A DNA stretch of 6,168 bases from Thermoprotei archaeon. Its GTDB lineage: Archaea > Thermoproteota > Methanomethylicia > Nezhaarchaeales > WYZ-LMO8. Positions 1 to 5,789 of the stretch are shown here, one piece after another; the first letter of the stretch is position 1, and each line of letters begins with the position of its first letter. The stretch lies in contig QMSN01000064.1 of assembly GCA_003650865.1 (NCBI GenBank), positions 1 through 6,168 of the forward strand. The letters are read 5' to 3'. Below the pieces are notes generated by a model. It ran no database searches. It saw nothing but the letters and a program-made list of their open reading frames with translations, and was not told where the DNA came from. The position numbers and the translations under genes were made by a program.

Positions 1-197
1 CCTTTCAGCATTCTCCTAAGAGACCTGTAGATCCTCTGGGCATCCTCTAAGCCTATGATCCCCTGCTTAAAGAGCATGAGGAGGTGAGCCAAGTTCACCC
101 TAACAACATCTAGAGCTATCCTATCGTCAAATGCTATGGAGGATGTGTACCTAAGAGCCTCTAGACTAGGGGCTTTAACCCTAGCCCCCCACATCAT
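1..197 (-). CDS. argH: Argininosuccinate lyase, N-terminal part (cut by window edge)
   Basis: Argininosuccinate lyase splits argininosuccinate into arginine and fumarate, the last step of arginine synthesis, in the cytosol as a homotetramer of the fumarase/aspartase superfamily. Only the first 65 codons are present; the rest lies beyond base 1. The N-terminus begins MMWGARVKAPSLEALRYTSS and continues with an AFDDRIALDVV stretch and then a KQGII segment, matching the usual family start (a W-G-x-R motif, an FTSSI-like segment, then helix 1 ending in KQGII). I chose the ATG at 197 because the ATG overlapping the argG stop (210) is in another frame and hits TAG after nine codons. A GAGGTGAT ribosome binding site lies inside the argG stop region, 11 nt upstream. 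It follows argG after a 12-bp gap and is surely co-transcribed with it. Confidence 0.88.
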   Translation of the reverse strand, partial: MMWGARVKAPSLEALRYTSSIAFDDRIALDVVRVNLAHLLMLFKQGIIGLEDAQRIYRSLRRMLK

Positions 198-209
198 GCT
201 CAGAGGACA

Positions 210-1388
210 TCACCTCTTACCCCTAGCTAAGTAGGATTGTAAACCCCAGAGCTCTATGAAGCCCTTAGCAAGCTTCTGGTCGAACTTACCCCAAGCCTCG
301 TAAGTCGCCAAGTCAAGGTCATAGAGGGACTTAGAGGATCTCCTCCCAACAACGGTGAGCCAACCCCTGTACAACTTAAGCTTGACCTCTCCCTCAACCC
401 TAACCTGAGTCTTATCTATAAACGCCTCTAAGTCCTCCCTTAAGGGATCGCACCACAAACCCTCGTAGGCGAGCTTGGTCCAGACCTCATCGACCATAGA
501 CTTGAAGCTCAGCTCGTGCTTAGTGAGAGTCATCTTTTCCAGGTCCTTATGGGCCTCTACGATGCACACTGCTGCTGGAGCCTCGTAGACCTCCCTGCTC
601 TTAATACCCACGACTCTATCCTCGATGTGGTCTATACGGCCAACACCGTGCTGACCAGCTAGCTTATTGAGCTCAATAACTAGGTCCTTAAGGCTCATCT
701 CAACGCCGTTTAGCGCTACGGGTAGCCCGCCCCTAAACGTCAAGGTTAAGTATAGGGGTTTATCGGGGGCTTGAGAGGGGTTTACGGTCCATTCAAACGC
801 GTCTTCAGGGGGCTCGGCGTAGGGGTCGTCGAGAGGCCCGCACTCTATGGATCTACCCCACAAGTTCTGGTCTATGCTGTAGGGCTTGTCCTTAACTGGC
901 ACTGGTATACCTCTCTCCTTGGCGTATGCCACCTCCATGTCTCTGCTAAGCTCCCACTCTCTAACTGGAGCTATGATCTTTAGGTGGGGTGCAAGGGCTT
1001 TTACTGTGACCTCAATTCTCACTTGGTCGTTCCCCCTACCTGTGCAGCCGTGAGCTACGGCGTCAGCCCCCTCCTTCAAAGCGACCTCAACGAGCTTCTC
1101 AGCTATCAAGGGCCTAGATAAGGCGCTGTGTAGAGGGTACTTGCCCTCGTAGAGGGCGTTGGCCTTAATGGCCTTAGCCACGTACCTCTCAGCAAACTCC
1201 TCAACGGCGTTAATCGAGTAGTGCTTAGCTACGCCAAGCATCTTAGCCTTCTCCTCTATGCTCTTTAAGTCCTCCATCTGGCCCACGTCTAGAGTTACTG
1301 TTATGACCTCTGCGCCGTACTTCTCCTGAAGCCACTTAATGGCCACAGATGTGTCGAGCCCACCTGAGTACGCGAGCACAACCTTCAT
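210..1388 (-). CDS. argG: Argininosuccinate synthase
   Basis: This enzyme joins citrulline and aspartate with ATP to form argininosuccinate, the penultimate step of arginine synthesis. The 392-aa length is normal for the family. The PP-loop (N-type ATP pyrophosphatase) motif SGGLDTS is at residues 8-14. The family signature GCTGRGNDQVRIE spans 114-126, with the YPLHSALSRPLIA segment at 84-96 and SIDQNLWGRSIECGPLDDP at 171-189 in the substrate-binding domain. The C-terminal part carries the long helix used for tetramer contacts in this family. The ATG at 1388 is preceded by AAGGTG with 7 nt spacing (1401-1396), and the PP-loop position fits this start. It is the first gene of an argG-argH operon behind a clear TATA promoter. 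All expected catalytic motifs look intact. The product assignment is very secure. Confidence 0.97.
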   Translation of the reverse strand: MKVVLAYSGGLDTSVAIKWLQEKYGAEVITVTLDVGQMEDLKSIEEKAKMLGVAKHYSINAVEEFAERYVAKAIKANALYEGKYPLHSALSRPLIAEKLVEVALKEGADAVAHGCTGRGNDQVRIEVTVKALAPHLKIIAPVREWELSRDMEVAYAKERGIPVPVKDKPYSIDQNLWGRSIECGPLDDPYAEPPEDAFEWTVNPSQAPDKPLYLTLTFRGGLPVALNGVEMSLKDLVIELNKLAGQHGVGRIDHIEDRVVGIKSREVYEAPAAVCIVEAHKDLEKMTLTKHELSFKSMVDEVWTKLAYEGLWCDPLREDLEAFIDKTQVRVEGEVKLKLYRGWLTVVGRRSSKSLYDLDLATYEAWGKFDQKLAKGFIELWGLQSYLARGKR

Positions 1389-1432
1389 ATCCTCGCACCT
1401 TAGCGGTGGTGAGGGGAAAAGCTAAAAGATTG

Positions 1433-1447
1433 TTTATAAAGATTTCC
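1433..1447 (-). promoter_or_regulatory. BRE/TATA promoter of argG-argH
   Basis: On the minus strand a purine-rich GGAAAT (1447-1442), matching the archaeal TFB recognition pattern, stands one base ahead of TTTATAAA (1440-1433). The TATA centre is about 48 bp from the argG ATG, so transcription should start near 1410 and give a leader of about 22 nt that contains the AAGGTG ribosome binding site. No operator is evident. The octamer is itself palindromic, so a weaker contribution to plus-strand transcription cannot be excluded. Confidence 0.75.
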
Positions 1448-1515
1448 TAGGTCTCTTAGTCATCCTTAGAGTTATAGACTTCATTGCTGAGGACTTCTCA
1501 AAGTAGCTGGGGCTT

Positions 1516-1526
1516 AAGCTATAAGC
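1516..1526 (+). promoter_or_regulatory. Possible TATA box for the cutA-HAD pair
   Basis: AAGCTATAAGC, preceded by GGGGCTT, is the best plus-strand TATA-like element in the 169-bp gap between argG and cutA. Its centre is about 36 bp from the chosen cutA ATG, predicting a short leader of roughly 10 nt. The element lies within a small inverted repeat (GCTTA at 1513-1517, TAAGC at 1522-1526). The match is weaker than the argG promoter, so this is tentative. Confidence 0.35.
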
Positions 1527-1557
1527 TGGAGTGCTGAGTAAAGCTCGGTGGTTGAGC

Positions 1558-1881
1558 ATGCTCGGCTGCCACGTCGTAGTCCTGATAACATTCCCCTCAA
1601 AAGAGGAGGCTGAGAAGGTCTCTAAGAGGCTCGTTGAGGAGGGATTGGCTGCATGCGTCAACGTGATTGAGAGGGTTAAGTCGCTATTCATATTTGAAGG
1701 GAAGTTTGAGGAGTGTGAAGAAGCTCTTGCTGTGGTGAAGTCTAGAGTTGACGTACTGCCAAGACTGGTAGAGGCTGTTAAGTCGATGCACTCCTACGAA
1801 GTGCCAGAGGTCATAGCAATCCCCATAATAGCTGGCTACGAGGGATACTTAAAGTGGCTTGATGAGTCTTTAAAGGTGTAG
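1558..1881 (+). CDS. cutA: CutA1 divalent-cation tolerance family protein
   Basis: CutA1 proteins are small, very stable homotrimers with a PII-like ferredoxin fold. They are linked to copper and other divalent cation tolerance in bacteria, but the molecular role in archaea is unsettled. The 107-aa product shows the family's core: VVVLITFPSKEEAEKVSKRL (6-25), LAACVN (30-35), the aromatic FIFEGK segment (44-49) and HSYEVPEVIAIPI (78-90). I chose the ATG at 1558 because GGTGG lies 6 nt upstream (1547-1551) and the beta strand then begins at the usual distance from the N-terminus. A GTG at 1531 in the same frame would add nine residues (MLSKARWLS) with no ribosome binding site and no counterpart in the family. 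It is followed 5 bp later by the HAD phosphatase gene, so the two are probably one operon; a functional link between them is not established. Confidence 0.93.
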   Translation: MLGCHVVVLITFPSKEEAEKVSKRLVEEGLAACVNVIERVKSLFIFEGKFEECEEALAVVKSRVDVLPRLVEAVKSMHSYEVPEVIAIPIIAGYEGYLKWLDESLKV

Positions 1882-1886
1882 AGCCT

Positions 1887-2669
1887 TTGACTATTAGGGC
1901 CGTTATAGCTGACCTAGATGGTTGCGTCTATGTAGGTGATAGACCTCTCGAAGGCGTAGCTGAAGCCATCAGCGTGCTGAGGCGCATGGGGGTTAAGGTA
2001 CTCTTCATGACCAATAACGCAACTAAGAAGCCTGAAGACTACGCCTCCAAGCTTAGATCCATGGGGGTTGAGGCCTCGCCCAAAGACATTTTAACCTCTG
2101 GGGTGATAGCAGCCTCCTACATCAAGGAGGCGTGGGGGCCCTCTAGGGTAATGGTCGTCGGCAGTAGGGCTCTAGAGGAGGTTCTGGAGGAGTTTGGCCA
2201 CATAAGAGTCACCTCAAACGCCGACGTAGTCGTAGCTGGACTGGACTTCGACTTCAACTACGCTAAGCTTAGAGATGCTTCACGCGAGGTTAGGCGTGGA
2301 GCTAGGTTTGTGGCGACTAACACCGACGCCACGGTGCCAGTGGAGCACGACGTTCTACCTGGAGCTGGCTCAATAGTCAAGGCTATAGAGGTGGCGTCAG
2401 GCGTTAAGCCAATAGTCGTCGGCAAGCCCTCCAAGATAGCCTTGAGGGAGGCTATGCGTAGGCTAAAGGTTAAGCCGAGTGAGGTGGTTGTCGTGGGCGA
2501 TAGAGTCGAGACTGACGTGAAGATGGGGAAGAGGCTTAAGTGCACGACAGTGCTCGTACTGACAGGGGTCACTTCAACCAAGGATTTAGGCTCACTTCCA
2601 AGGAGGCTTAGGCCTGACTTCGTAATTGAGAGCTTGAAGAACCTACCTGAGCTACTAGCTGAGGCCTAA
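1887..2669 (+). CDS. HAD-IIA (NagD/PGP-like) phosphatase
   Basis: The 260-aa protein is a haloacid dehalogenase-superfamily phosphatase of the HAD-IIA type (NagD, AraL, 4-nitrophenylphosphatase and phosphoglycolate phosphatase group). Motif I is DLDGCVYVGD with nucleophile D9 and acid/base D11. Motif II is TNN (42-44), motif III is GKPSK with K180, and motif IV is GDRVETDV (204-211), giving the Mg-binding acids D205 and D210. The region between motifs II and III, including AGLDFDFNYAKL (117-128) and the ATNTDAT segment, is the C2-type cap. Substrate cannot be read from this; a sugar phosphate, phosphoglycolate or nucleotide are all possible. Translation starts at TTG 1887, supported by AAAGGTG inside the cutA stop region (1872-1878) with 8 nt spacing and by motif I at the normal position. 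Its TAA overlaps the stop of the opposing methyltransferase gene. Confidence 0.9.
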   Translation: MTIRAVIADLDGCVYVGDRPLEGVAEAISVLRRMGVKVLFMTNNATKKPEDYASKLRSMGVEASPKDILTSGVIAASYIKEAWGPSRVMVVGSRALEEVLEEFGHIRVTSNADVVVAGLDFDFNYAKLRDASREVRRGARFVATNTDATVPVEHDVLPGAGSIVKAIEVASGVKPIVVGKPSKIALREAMRRLKVKPSEVVVVGDRVETDVKMGKRLKCTTVLVLTGVTSTKDLGSLPRRLRPDFVIESLKNLPELLAEA

Positions 2670-3151
2670 CCCTTCTTGGGCGTGCTTACTCCTATCTCGT
2701 AGACGTATATCTTGTGGTCGCACCAGTAGTCCTTAACGCTCTCTACTAGCACAGGCTTCCAGCCTGGAACTTCGAAGTCGTGGGAGACAACTCTAGCTCC
2801 CTCCTTAAGCTCCTTCTCGAGCTTCGGCTTCAACTTCTCGTTCACACTAGTCAAGAGGTATAGCGTCACCACGCTGGCCTCGCTCACGTCGATGGCGAAG
2901 AAGTCCCCGTTTATGACCTTAACCCTATCCTCCAAGCCGTCGACCTTAACCCTCCTCATTATCTGCTCGTAGAGGTCCTTCCTAATCTCAATACCCACAG
3001 CTTTGGCCCCGAACTCCTTGGCCGCCATTATTATGATCCTTCCGTCACCAGCCCCTAAGTCGTAGACTACGTCACCAGGCTTAACTCCAGCTAGTTGAAG
3101 CATTCTTCGAGCGACGTGCTCCGGTGTAGACACAAAGGGGACGTCAACCAT
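2666..3151 (-). CDS. Class I SAM methyltransferase, aKMT-type protein lysine methyltransferase
   Basis: The 161-aa protein is a minimal Rossmann-fold SAM-dependent methyltransferase. Motif I is VYDLGAGDGR (29-38), the acidic post-I residue is E55 in VGIEI, and NGDFF (81-85) marks the next SAM-site strand. The segments TLYLLTSVNEKLKPKLEKEL (96-115) and VVSHDFEVPGW (121-131) closely resemble, from memory, the Sulfolobus broad-specificity lysine methyltransferase aKMT, of equal length, which methylates chromatin and many other proteins. The same fold family includes eukaryotic FAM173-type lysine methyltransferases. Function as a general protein lysine methylase is therefore an inference by similarity; RNA or small-molecule substrates are less likely. 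The ATG at 3151 has AAGGGG 8 nt upstream on the minus strand. Its TAG lies inside the overlap with the HAD gene's stop, so its transcript must run antisense into that gene. Confidence 0.85.
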   Translation of the reverse strand: MVDVPFVSTPEHVARRMLQLAGVKPGDVVYDLGAGDGRIIIMAAKEFGAKAVGIEIRKDLYEQIMRRVKVDGLEDRVKVINGDFFAIDVSEASVVTLYLLTSVNEKLKPKLEKELKEGARVVSHDFEVPGWKPVLVESVKDYWCDHKIYVYEIGVSTPKKG

Positions 3152-3200
3152 ACCTTAAGCCCCTTTCTAACGCTTACCCCTTACTTAAATTTATTTTTGT

Positions 3201-3208
3201 CTTTATAA
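3201..3208 (-). promoter_or_regulatory. Candidate TATA box of the methyltransferase gene
   Basis: Minus-strand TTATAAAG lies about 53 bp ahead of the ATG at 3151, predicting a start near 3179 and a leader of about 28 nt with the AAGGGG site. A second A/T run nearer the gene (TTTAAGTAA, 3190-3182) is an alternative and would give a leader under 10 nt. The surrounding 3181-3209 stretch is the most A/T-rich part of the window. Confidence 0.45.
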
Positions 3209-3224
3209 TCCCTACGCAGCCACA

Positions 3225-3234
3225 TGAAGCTTCA
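3225..3234. repeat. 10-bp perfect palindrome between two divergent promoters
   Basis: TGAAGCTTCA is a perfect inverted repeat with no spacer. It lies in the 162-bp gap between the divergent methyltransferase and DUF2153-like genes, upstream of both candidate TATA boxes (3201-3208 on minus, 3269-3278 on plus). The position suits a dimeric regulator, but a 10-bp palindrome can arise by chance and no second copy is seen in the gap. Confidence 0.25.
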
Positions 3235-3268
3235 AGTAGAGCCTCAGGCGCTGGGAAAAAAGGGACAA

Positions 3269-3278
3269 GGATAAAAGT
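3269..3278 (+). promoter_or_regulatory. Candidate TATA box of the DUF2153-like gene
   Basis: GGATAAAAGT, preceded by the purine-rich GGGAAAAAAGGGACAA, has its centre about 41 bp ahead of the ATG at 3314. Transcription would start near 3299 and give a leader of about 15 nt that begins around the GAGGG element. Confidence 0.5.
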
Positions 3279-3313
3279 AAGCTCTGTAACTCCTCTTTGA
3301 GGGTTGTAAATTG

Positions 3314-3724
3314 ATGTACCAGCCTGATCGCGCATTCCTTAAGAGCTTGACGGATTGGGTTGAGAGCCAGAAGAAGGCTCTTGAGGGAGCTAAGGAGGCC
3401 GAGAAGGACTTAGAGTCAGCTGATAGGCTAATGCTCGTATTAGCCTCCAGGAATGCCTGTTACCACATAGCTAGGACTATTAGGGGCTTCGACAGCTGGC
3501 TCCAGAACCCAATGGTCATAGGACTCATGCCCAAGGAGATGGCTGAGGAGGTTCAGAAGAAGCTCTACTCGATTATGTATGAGCTCATGGAGTTCGACAT
3601 AAAGCACACGAGCGAGTTCGTAGAGCTCATGTCGAAGCTCATGGAGGAGGGGAAGCTGCCGAAGATACTCTTCGAGAGGCCTGAGAAGAAAGAGGAGGCT
3701 CGTAGGCTACCATACATGTTCTAG
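3314..3724 (+). CDS. DUF2153-like archaeal protein of unknown function
   Basis: I recognise no enzymatic motif in this 136-aa protein. It is predicted to be almost wholly alpha-helical, charged and soluble, with no signal peptide or membrane segment. The pattern SRNACYHIARTIRGFDSWLQ (46-65), an NP...MPKEM segment (66-76), and FDIKHTSEFVELMSKLMEEG (94-113) resemble, from memory, the archaeal DUF2153 family, mainly from Thermoproteota; the role of that family is unknown. An in-frame TTG at 3311 directly precedes the ATG. GAGGG (3299-3303) is 7 nt from the TTG and 10 nt from the ATG, and 6-8 nt is the rule in neighbouring genes, so the TTG is a real alternative adding one residue. The C-terminal tail (121-136) is Lys/Glu/Arg rich and probably disordered. 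The stop is 2 bp from the stop of the opposing gene. Confidence 0.8.
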   Translation: MYQPDRAFLKSLTDWVESQKKALEGAKEAEKDLESADRLMLVLASRNACYHIARTIRGFDSWLQNPMVIGLMPKEMAEEVQKKLYSIMYELMEFDIKHTSEFVELMSKLMEEGKLPKILFERPEKKEEARRLPYMF

Positions 3725-3726
3725 GG

Positions 3727-4599
3727 CTACATCGACTTCAAGCAGCTGCTAAAGGCGTGTACCTGCTCTGGTGTGTCGCGCAGCGGCAATCCCACTATAA
3801 ATGAGGCTCCACAACTCCTTATTTTCCTAAGTTTCTCGAGCACTTCACTTAGAGTTCCGTAAACGCAGAGCCTAGAGACCCCCTTGGCGAGGACGCTCAT
3901 GGCGTCGGGGGGTAAGCGGCTCAGCTCGATCCTCGAGGGGTCTAGGGTTTCGAGCACTCGACTAGCCTCATCTCTAAACCACCTTCTCCTAAGGGCGTAG
4001 TCGAGGAGGGACTTCACCACGTCGAGCTCAGGTAGGTCTATGGCGTATGGCACGTAGACACCGCACTGTACACCTCTACTGCTGTAGAGCTGTAGGTCTC
4101 CGAGCTTTTCTTCGTCGTAGAGGAAGAACAGCTTGACCTCTGGGTACGTTTTGACTATCTCGTCTAGCCTTCCCTCAAGCCCCTCAACGCCTAGGAGTAT
4201 CCTAGAAACCCTCCTATAGGCTTGGTCTAGAATCTTCTTAACCGACTTGTAGGGGTTTAAGCCTCTCTCGTCGTCGTCTAGGTAGATGTTGTTGCCGGGC
4301 ACTATGCAGAGACCTGCGTTGCCAGCCTCCTCTATTAGGGGTATGTAGAGCTTGAGAATTTGCTCAGCGTCTCTACGCCTAGCTGCTACGGTCACTATTG
4401 TCCTAACGGTTGGGAAGGAGTTCAAGAGGTTTTCGAGTTCGCTTGGAGGGACATCGTTAATCCTCCACTCGGCATCTATGAGGTGTAGCCTCAGCCCAGC
4501 CTCAGCAACTATCTTAGTCGCCTCAAGAGTCCTCTTGACCTGGTCCTCAATTGTTGAGCCATACCTGCTCCTCTTCGTTGCCTTACCGCCTACAGCCAT
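3727..4599 (-). CDS. TIM-barrel-like protein with luciferase/Mer-like C-terminus
   Basis: The 290-aa protein is a real gene, but its function is uncertain. The C-terminal segment, from VSRLCVYGTLSEVLEKLRKI (241-260) through CGASFIVGLPL (263-273), follows the pattern that ends bacterial-luciferase-like and F420-dependent Mer-type oxidoreductases (GT-x-E-x-V, amphipathic helix, GA-x-x-F-I-x-G-x-P). Alternating strands and helices before it (VRTIVTVAARRR 65-76, AGLCIVPGNN 95-104, RILLGVEG 133-140, KLFFLYDE 156-163, QCGVYVPYAIDL 178-189) suit a TIM barrel. The VPGNN region also recalls methylenetetrahydrofolate reductase, so an MTHFR-like reading is possible. I do not see a confident F420 or FMN site, and the protein is shorter than the roughly 320-330 aa of typical Mer. 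The ATG at 4599 has AGGTG 7 nt upstream (4611-4607). It is convergent with the DUF2153-like gene and divergent from speB. Confidence 0.75.
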   Translation of the reverse strand: MAVGGKATKRSRYGSTIEDQVKRTLEATKIVAEAGLRLHLIDAEWRINDVPPSELENLLNSFPTVRTIVTVAARRRDAEQILKLYIPLIEEAGNAGLCIVPGNNIYLDDDERGLNPYKSVKKILDQAYRRVSRILLGVEGLEGRLDEIVKTYPEVKLFFLYDEEKLGDLQLYSSRGVQCGVYVPYAIDLPELDVVKSLLDYALRRRWFRDEASRVLETLDPSRIELSRLPPDAMSVLAKGVSRLCVYGTLSEVLEKLRKIRSCGASFIVGLPLRDTPEQVHAFSSCLKSM

Positions 4600-4621
4600 A
4601 ACCGGGCACCTAAAGCCGAAC

Positions 4622-4630
4622 CCCTAAAAG
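4622..4630 (+). promoter_or_regulatory. Candidate TATA element of speB
   Basis: CCCTAAAAG has its centre about 45 bp ahead of the speB ATG, so a start near 4652 would keep the GGTGG ribosome binding site (4659-4663) in the leader. A second A/T element, CTTAAAAA at 4640-4647, lies only about 27 bp from the ATG and would make speB leaderless, in conflict with the good ribosome binding site. Confidence 0.35.
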
Positions 4631-4639
4631 CCCTCTCCA

Positions 4640-4647
4640 CTTAAAAA
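4640..4647 (-). promoter_or_regulatory. Candidate TATA box of the TIM-barrel gene
   Basis: Minus-strand TTTTTAAG lies about 44 bp ahead of the ATG at 4599, predicting a start near 4617 and an 18-nt leader that includes AGGTG. Together with the speB element it makes a compact 71-bp divergent promoter region in which the two promoters overlap. Confidence 0.45.
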
Positions 4648-4670
4648 CCTTAGGTGCAGGTGGCTGAGCT

Positions 4671-5555
4671 ATGACTCCCAGTGTGCTGGAGCTCTTCACT
4701 GTTAAACCCCCTGAATCCTTCTTTGAGTCCAGTAGGCGCGTTGAAGACTCGAAGATAGTAGTCGTGGGTTTCCCCTACGACTCCACCTCGAGCTTCAGGG
4801 TTGGCTCTAGGTATGCGCCGTCAGCCATTAGGAGGTACACCTGCGGCTTAGAGGGCTACTGCTGGGAGCTCGACTTAGAGGTTTCAGAGATACCCATAGC
4901 TGACGCTGGTGACCTAGTCGTCGTCCATGGAGATACTGCCAAGACCCTTAAGAGGCTTGGAGATGTCGTGGAGGAGCTCAAGTCCATGGAGAAGGTGGTG
5001 ACCACAGTAGGGGGAGAGCACACCTTGACGTTGAGCGCGTTTAAGAGCTGTAGGGCGGACGGCTTAGTGGTCTTTGACGCCCACATGGACTTCAGGGACG
5101 AGTATCCATGTGGCCAGAGGCTTAGCCACGCCACGTGGCTTAAGAGGTTGTGCGAGTCCTTTGACCCCAGTAAGGTTGTCGTGGTTGGTGTTAGAGCTGT
5201 GTGCAAGGATGAACTTAGGGAGGCTAAGAGGCTGGGCTTGACCTTCATATCAATGAAGGAGTATAGGGAGAGGGGGCTCAAGGCGTTTAGGGATGCTATT
5301 AGCTCAATGAAGGGCTCGATATACGTAAGCGTTGACGTCGACGTACTCGACCCAGCCTACGCACCAGGAGTCTCAAACCCTGAGCCCCTAGGCTTCACGC
5401 TAGCTGAGCTTTTAGAGCACGTGTGGGCTTTGAGAGGCCTCAAAATAGCTGGGTTCGACGTGGTAGAGGTGTGTCCACCCTACGATAACGGTTGTGCCTG
5501 CGCATGTGCGTCAAAGATACTTCTAGACTTGGCATGCCTAGCTTGGCTTAGCTAG
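4671..5555 (+). CDS. speB: Agmatinase-family ureohydrolase
   Basis: The 294-aa protein belongs to the arginase/agmatinase superfamily, binuclear Mn enzymes that release urea from guanidino groups. All metal ligands are visible: H117 in GGEH, D136/H138/D140 in FDAHMD, and D222/D224 in SVDVDVLDPAYAPG, with LSHATW (151-156) and E266 in FDVVEV completing the active site. In archaea this family makes putrescine from agmatine or acts on N1-aminopropylagmatine, so the exact polyamine substrate is open; arginase or formiminoglutamase activity is less likely. A GGTGG site 7 nt upstream (4659-4663) sets the ATG start. It is unusually cysteine rich (11 Cys), with C275, C277 and C279 in a Cys-Ala-Cys-Ala-Cys-Ala run just after PPYDNG, where relatives usually carry an NTSMLA-like stretch. 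It is monocistronic and convergent with rpoP. The arg genes upstream supply the precursor pathway but are not in its operon. Confidence 0.92.
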   Translation: MTPSVLELFTVKPPESFFESSRRVEDSKIVVVGFPYDSTSSFRVGSRYAPSAIRRYTCGLEGYCWELDLEVSEIPIADAGDLVVVHGDTAKTLKRLGDVVEELKSMEKVVTTVGGEHTLTLSAFKSCRADGLVVFDAHMDFRDEYPCGQRLSHATWLKRLCESFDPSKVVVVGVRAVCKDELREAKRLGLTFISMKEYRERGLKAFRDAISSMKGSIYVSVDVDVLDPAYAPGVSNPEPLGFTLAELLEHVWALRGLKIAGFDVVEVCPPYDNGCACACASKILLDLACLAWLS

Positions 5556-5591
5556 CTTAGTAATTGCTTAGTAGTCGCTTGCTGAGCCAGC

Positions 5592-5738
5592 CTACCTGGC
5601 CTTAACCCTTCTCACTATTAGTGGGGGCATCTTGAACATTATCCTAGCATCACAGTAAGGACATCTGACGCCTAGCGTCTTGATCATCTCTTCAGCTGTA
5701 AAGGTGTTTCCACACCTCATGCACTTGTACTGGACCAT
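5592..5738 (-). CDS. rpoP: DNA-directed RNA polymerase subunit P (Rpb12 homologue)
   Basis: This 48-aa ORF encodes the small zinc-ribbon subunit P of archaeal RNA polymerase, the counterpart of eukaryotic Rpb12/RPABC4, which helps hold the Rpo3/Rpo10/Rpo11 assembly platform. It begins MVQYKCMRCGNTFTAEEM, followed by a VRCPYCDARI segment and the C-terminal VRRVKAR tail. The two zinc pairs are C6-x2-C9 and C26-x2-C29, and the basic C-terminus is typical of the family; the length is also normal. The ATG at 5738 has GGTG 6 nt upstream (5748-5745); an in-frame GTG three codons earlier is possible but would lengthen the N-terminus beyond relatives. In many archaea rpoP follows the L37Ae ribosomal protein gene; here it stands alone behind its own promoter, divergent from sui1. 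Confidence 0.95.
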   Translation of the reverse strand: MVQYKCMRCGNTFTAEEMIKTLGVRCPYCDARIMFKMPPLIVRRVKAR

Positions 5739-5789
5739 GGGTTGCACCAGCCTCCAATTTGGCTAGCAACAGTTGAGTGCGGAATAACC

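Noticed and set aside
771..983. Plus-strand open frame of 70 codons inside argG
   Set aside because: It lies wholly antisense to the intact argG coding sequence, has no ribosome binding site and resembles no family.
1434..1691. Minus-strand open frame of 85 codons across the start of cutA
   Set aside because: It overlaps cutA antisense and runs into the argG TATA box. Its Ser/Thr-rich translation is typical of a shadow frame.
2258..2581. Minus-strand open frame inside the HAD phosphatase gene
   Set aside because: Ser/Thr/Leu-rich antisense shadow of a gene with all catalytic motifs intact.
3224..3274. Possible 16-codon peptide (MKLQVEPQALGKKGQG) upstream of the DUF2153-like gene
   Set aside because: No ribosome binding site, and the only upstream TATA-like element would place the transcript start after its ATG.
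4352..4627. Plus-strand open frame over the start of the TIM-barrel gene
   Set aside because: Antisense shadow; it has no promoter or ribosome binding site of its own and no recognisable family.
4856..5281. Minus-strand 141-codon frame inside speB
   Set aside because: Low-complexity Ser/Thr/Leu translation, fully antisense to a clear ureohydrolase.
5586..5599. GCCAG-CCTAC-CTGGC hairpin between speB and rpoP as a terminator
   Set aside because: The stem is only 5 bp, overlaps the rpoP stop, and is followed by no T-run; archaeal terminators usually rely on T-tracts rather than hairpins.
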